DNA of 32,524 nucleotides from Deltaproteobacteria bacterium (lineage in GTDB: Bacteria > Myxococcota_A > Polyangia > Haliangiales > Haliangiaceae): the NCBI GenBank assembly GCA_013812655.1, contig JACCTC010000301.1, positions 1-32,524 of the forward strand. The letters are read 5' to 3'. Below the pieces are notes generated by a model, which did no database searches, had not been told where the DNA came from, and worked only from the letters and a program-made list of their open reading frames with translations. Position 1 is the first letter of the stretch, and the number at the start of each line of letters is the position of its first letter. Positions 29,938 through 32,524 of the stretch are shown piece after piece. The translations under genes and the position numbers were made by a program.

Positions 29938-30483
29938 TCACGGCGTGGTGGGTGCCGCCGACGTGTGGTCGTGGATGATCTTCCAGCCCTCGGACCTGCG
30001 CTCGAGGACAACCGAGAACACGCCGCGGCCGTCGCTCGGGCTGCCGGTCAGGATCCAGTTGCCGAGGACGACCGCGCCATCGCCGCCGATCGGATCGATC
30101 GACAGGATCTCGAACGTCAGCTTGCCCATCGCCGCCGGGTTCGTGGCGTAGCGCGCGAGGTAGGCATCCATCGTCGCCTGCCAGCCGCGCCGGATCTTGC
30201 CGCCCGAAGTGAACACCAGCGCATCGGTCCGCGCATAGCCGGCCATGTAGTCCATCAGATCGCCGCGGTTCCAGGCGGCGGCCTGCGCATCGAGCACGGC
30301 GTGCACGGCGGCGCGGTCGGTGGGCTCGAAGGAGCGGGTCATTCCGGTGGCCTGGCAGCTCGCAAGACCAGGAGCCGGGGCGGGAGCCGGCGCGGGAGCC
30401 GGGGAGGATCGTGCGCCCGCGGCACACGCGACGCCGGCACCGACGAGCACGATCACGAGGGCGACGGGCGCGAGCCGAATCAT
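29938..30483 (-). CDS. DUF4440/SnoaL-like lipoprotein
   Basis: ATG 30483 (181 aa) opens a signal with lipobox-like VGAGVAC; an ATG 18 nt upstream is less likely. An Ala-Pro repeat linker (about 25-40) precedes an NTF2-like domain: DRAAVHAVLDAQAAAWNRGD, LMDYMAGYARTDALVF, RGWQATMDAYLARYA and VVLERRSEGWKIIHDHTS. This is the typical DUF4440/SnoaL_3 pattern. Such domains bind small molecules or act as small isomerase-type enzymes; here it is probably a periplasmic or outer-membrane protein. It is divergent from the Hsp70-like gene. Confidence 0.88.
   Translation of the reverse strand: MIRLAPVALVIVLVGAGVACAAGARSSPAPAPAPAPAPGLASCQATGMTRSFEPTDRAAVHAVLDAQAAAWNRGDLMDYMAGYARTDALVFTSGGKIRRGWQATMDAYLARYATNPAAMGKLTFEILSIDPIGGDGAVVLGNWILTGSPSDGRGVFSVVLERRSEGWKIIHDHTSAAPTTP
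30371..30406. repeat. Three 12-bp tandem repeats encoding an Ala-Pro linker
   Basis: GGAGCCGGGGCG, GGAGCCGGCGCG and GGAGCCGGGGAG follow one another directly. On the minus strand each encodes an Ala-Pro-Ala-Pro unit of the lipoprotein linker, so copy number can vary in frame. Confidence 0.8.
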
Positions 30484-30598
30484 CTCGTCACCATCGCGCA
30501 AGTCAACGCGCCGCTCCAGAGGCGGTCGACGCGGATGCGCGTCGGTGATCCCGGGCTCGCAGGCGCGCGCGAAGGGATGCGGCGATCGATCGTGTGGT

Positions 30599-30611
30599 GC
30601 ATGCTGCGCGC

Positions 30612-30615
<4 letters not shown>
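30599..30615 (+). promoter_or_regulatory. Inverted repeat over the Hsp70-like start codon
   Basis: GCATGC (30599-30604) and GCATGC (30610-30615) are separated by TGCGC and would form a 6-bp RNA hairpin with a 5-nt loop. The ATG at 30612 lies in the 3' arm, so the fold would hide it. No Shine-Dalgarno is obvious upstream. Confidence 0.35.
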
Positions 30616-32099
<1,484 letters not shown>

Positions 32100-32104
32100 T
32101 CGCG

Positions 32105-32524
32105 GTGGCGCGCTTCGAACGTGGCGGCAAGGTCTTCGAGATCACGTCGGAGGACGCCGAGTATCTGAACCGCCAGCGCGAGCACCTCCGCGATGGCTGG
32201 CGCCGCGTCACCGATCCGCGCTGCGAGACCAGCCTCGACGGCGAGCCGCGCGAGCCCGTGCTCGAGGAGGCGCTGCGCAGCGATCCCGGCGATCTCGGCG
32301 CGGCCCTGGTCTACGCGGACTGGCTCCAGCAGCGCGGGCACCCGCGGGGCGCGCTGATCGCCGTGCAGCACGCGCTCCTGCATCGTCCCGACGACACCGG
32401 CCTGCGTGCCGAGGAGGTTCGCGTGATCGTCGACGCCGGCGAGGCGCTGGTCTCGCGGCCGCTGCTCGCGCGGGTCGGCTTTCGGAGCGCACATCCGGCG
32501 CACGAGCTGCTCGAGCTGTCGCCG
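32105..32524 (+). CDS. TIGR02996 domain protein (3' end outside window)
   Basis: GTG 32105 starts 5 bp after the Hsp70-like stop; 140 codons are visible and the frame stays open to the edge. It begins MARFERGGKVFEITSED and has an LNRQREHLRDGWRRV segment, loosely like the N-terminal part of WGR-type proteins, then a TIGR02996 domain at about 50-82 (LEEALRSDPGDLG, ALVYADWLQQRGHPRG). The following region (LRAEEVRVIVDAGEALVSR) may start a repeat array, as is usual for this family. Close spacing suggests cotranscription with the Hsp70-like gene. Confidence 0.8.
   Translation, partial: MARFERGGKVFEITSEDAEYLNRQREHLRDGWRRVTDPRCETSLDGEPREPVLEEALRSDPGDLGAALVYADWLQQRGHPRGALIAVQHALLHRPDDTGLRAEEVRVIVDAGEALVSRPLLARVGFRSAHPAHELLELSP

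Overview
The window looks like chromosomal DNA from a high-GC delta-proteobacterium of the Myxococcota. Four things point that way: strong G/C preference at third codon positions with frequent GTG starts; many secreted lipoproteins with Asp/Ala/Pro-rich or Cys-rich linkers; a MYXO-CTERM-like Gly-Cys/hydrophobic/Arg-run segment; and a Pkn-type Ser/Thr kinase beside two TIGR02996 repeat-companion proteins. I see no rRNA, convincing tRNA, IS element, prophage or CRISPR array. It reads as ordinary, densely packed chromosome with short intergenic gaps (all under 300 bp).

Layout. 1-960 is the N-terminal 320 codons of a Ser/Thr kinase (minus strand), divergent from thiC (1164-2849), which has a clear TPP riboswitch in its leader. 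A gap rich in inverted repeats (2862-3028) leads to a SAM-methyltransferase, NAD-dependent DNA ligase (ligA) and a translationally coupled lipoprotein (6236-7192). Next on the minus strand come a lone PAS protein, a possible 39-aa ORF and a 75-codon SelW/Rdx-family gene with an in-frame TGA exactly at the U of a CxxU motif. A 50-aa charged ORF, a DUF481-like outer-membrane protein and a large secreted protein of unknown function follow. 11312-14575 (plus strand) carries a CDP-alcohol phosphatidyltransferase, a TIGR02996/Cys-cluster protein and an S9 prolyl-oligopeptidase-family peptidase.

14596-20365 holds a lipoprotein, a HAD phosphatase and a divergent redox pair: a cytoplasmic FAD/Rieske oxidoreductase and an exported dihaem lipoprotein, with an inverted repeat between them. 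20502-26083 holds a Cys-rich lipoprotein, a Pro-rich protein, a GlsB/YeaQ membrane protein, a UvrD/PcrA-type helicase, an L,D-transpeptidase lipoprotein and a glutathionyl-hydroquinone reductase-like GST. 26165-28694 is a three-gene, stop/start-overlapping operon (small lipoprotein, tail-fibre-like repeat protein, HEAT-repeat protein). The right end has a GreA/GreB-type factor, two small lipoproteins (one DUF4440/SnoaL-like), a truncated Hsp70 ATPase-domain protein and the start of a second TIGR02996 protein.

The main point a routine gene caller would miss is the selenoprotein: the SelW-like frame is broken by UGA, so it disappears under standard translation, although its N-terminal beta strand, CxxU and GRFP motifs are all intact and a hairpin lies just 3' of the UGA. 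No selA/B/C/D genes are in the window, so Sec decoding is inferred from the family.
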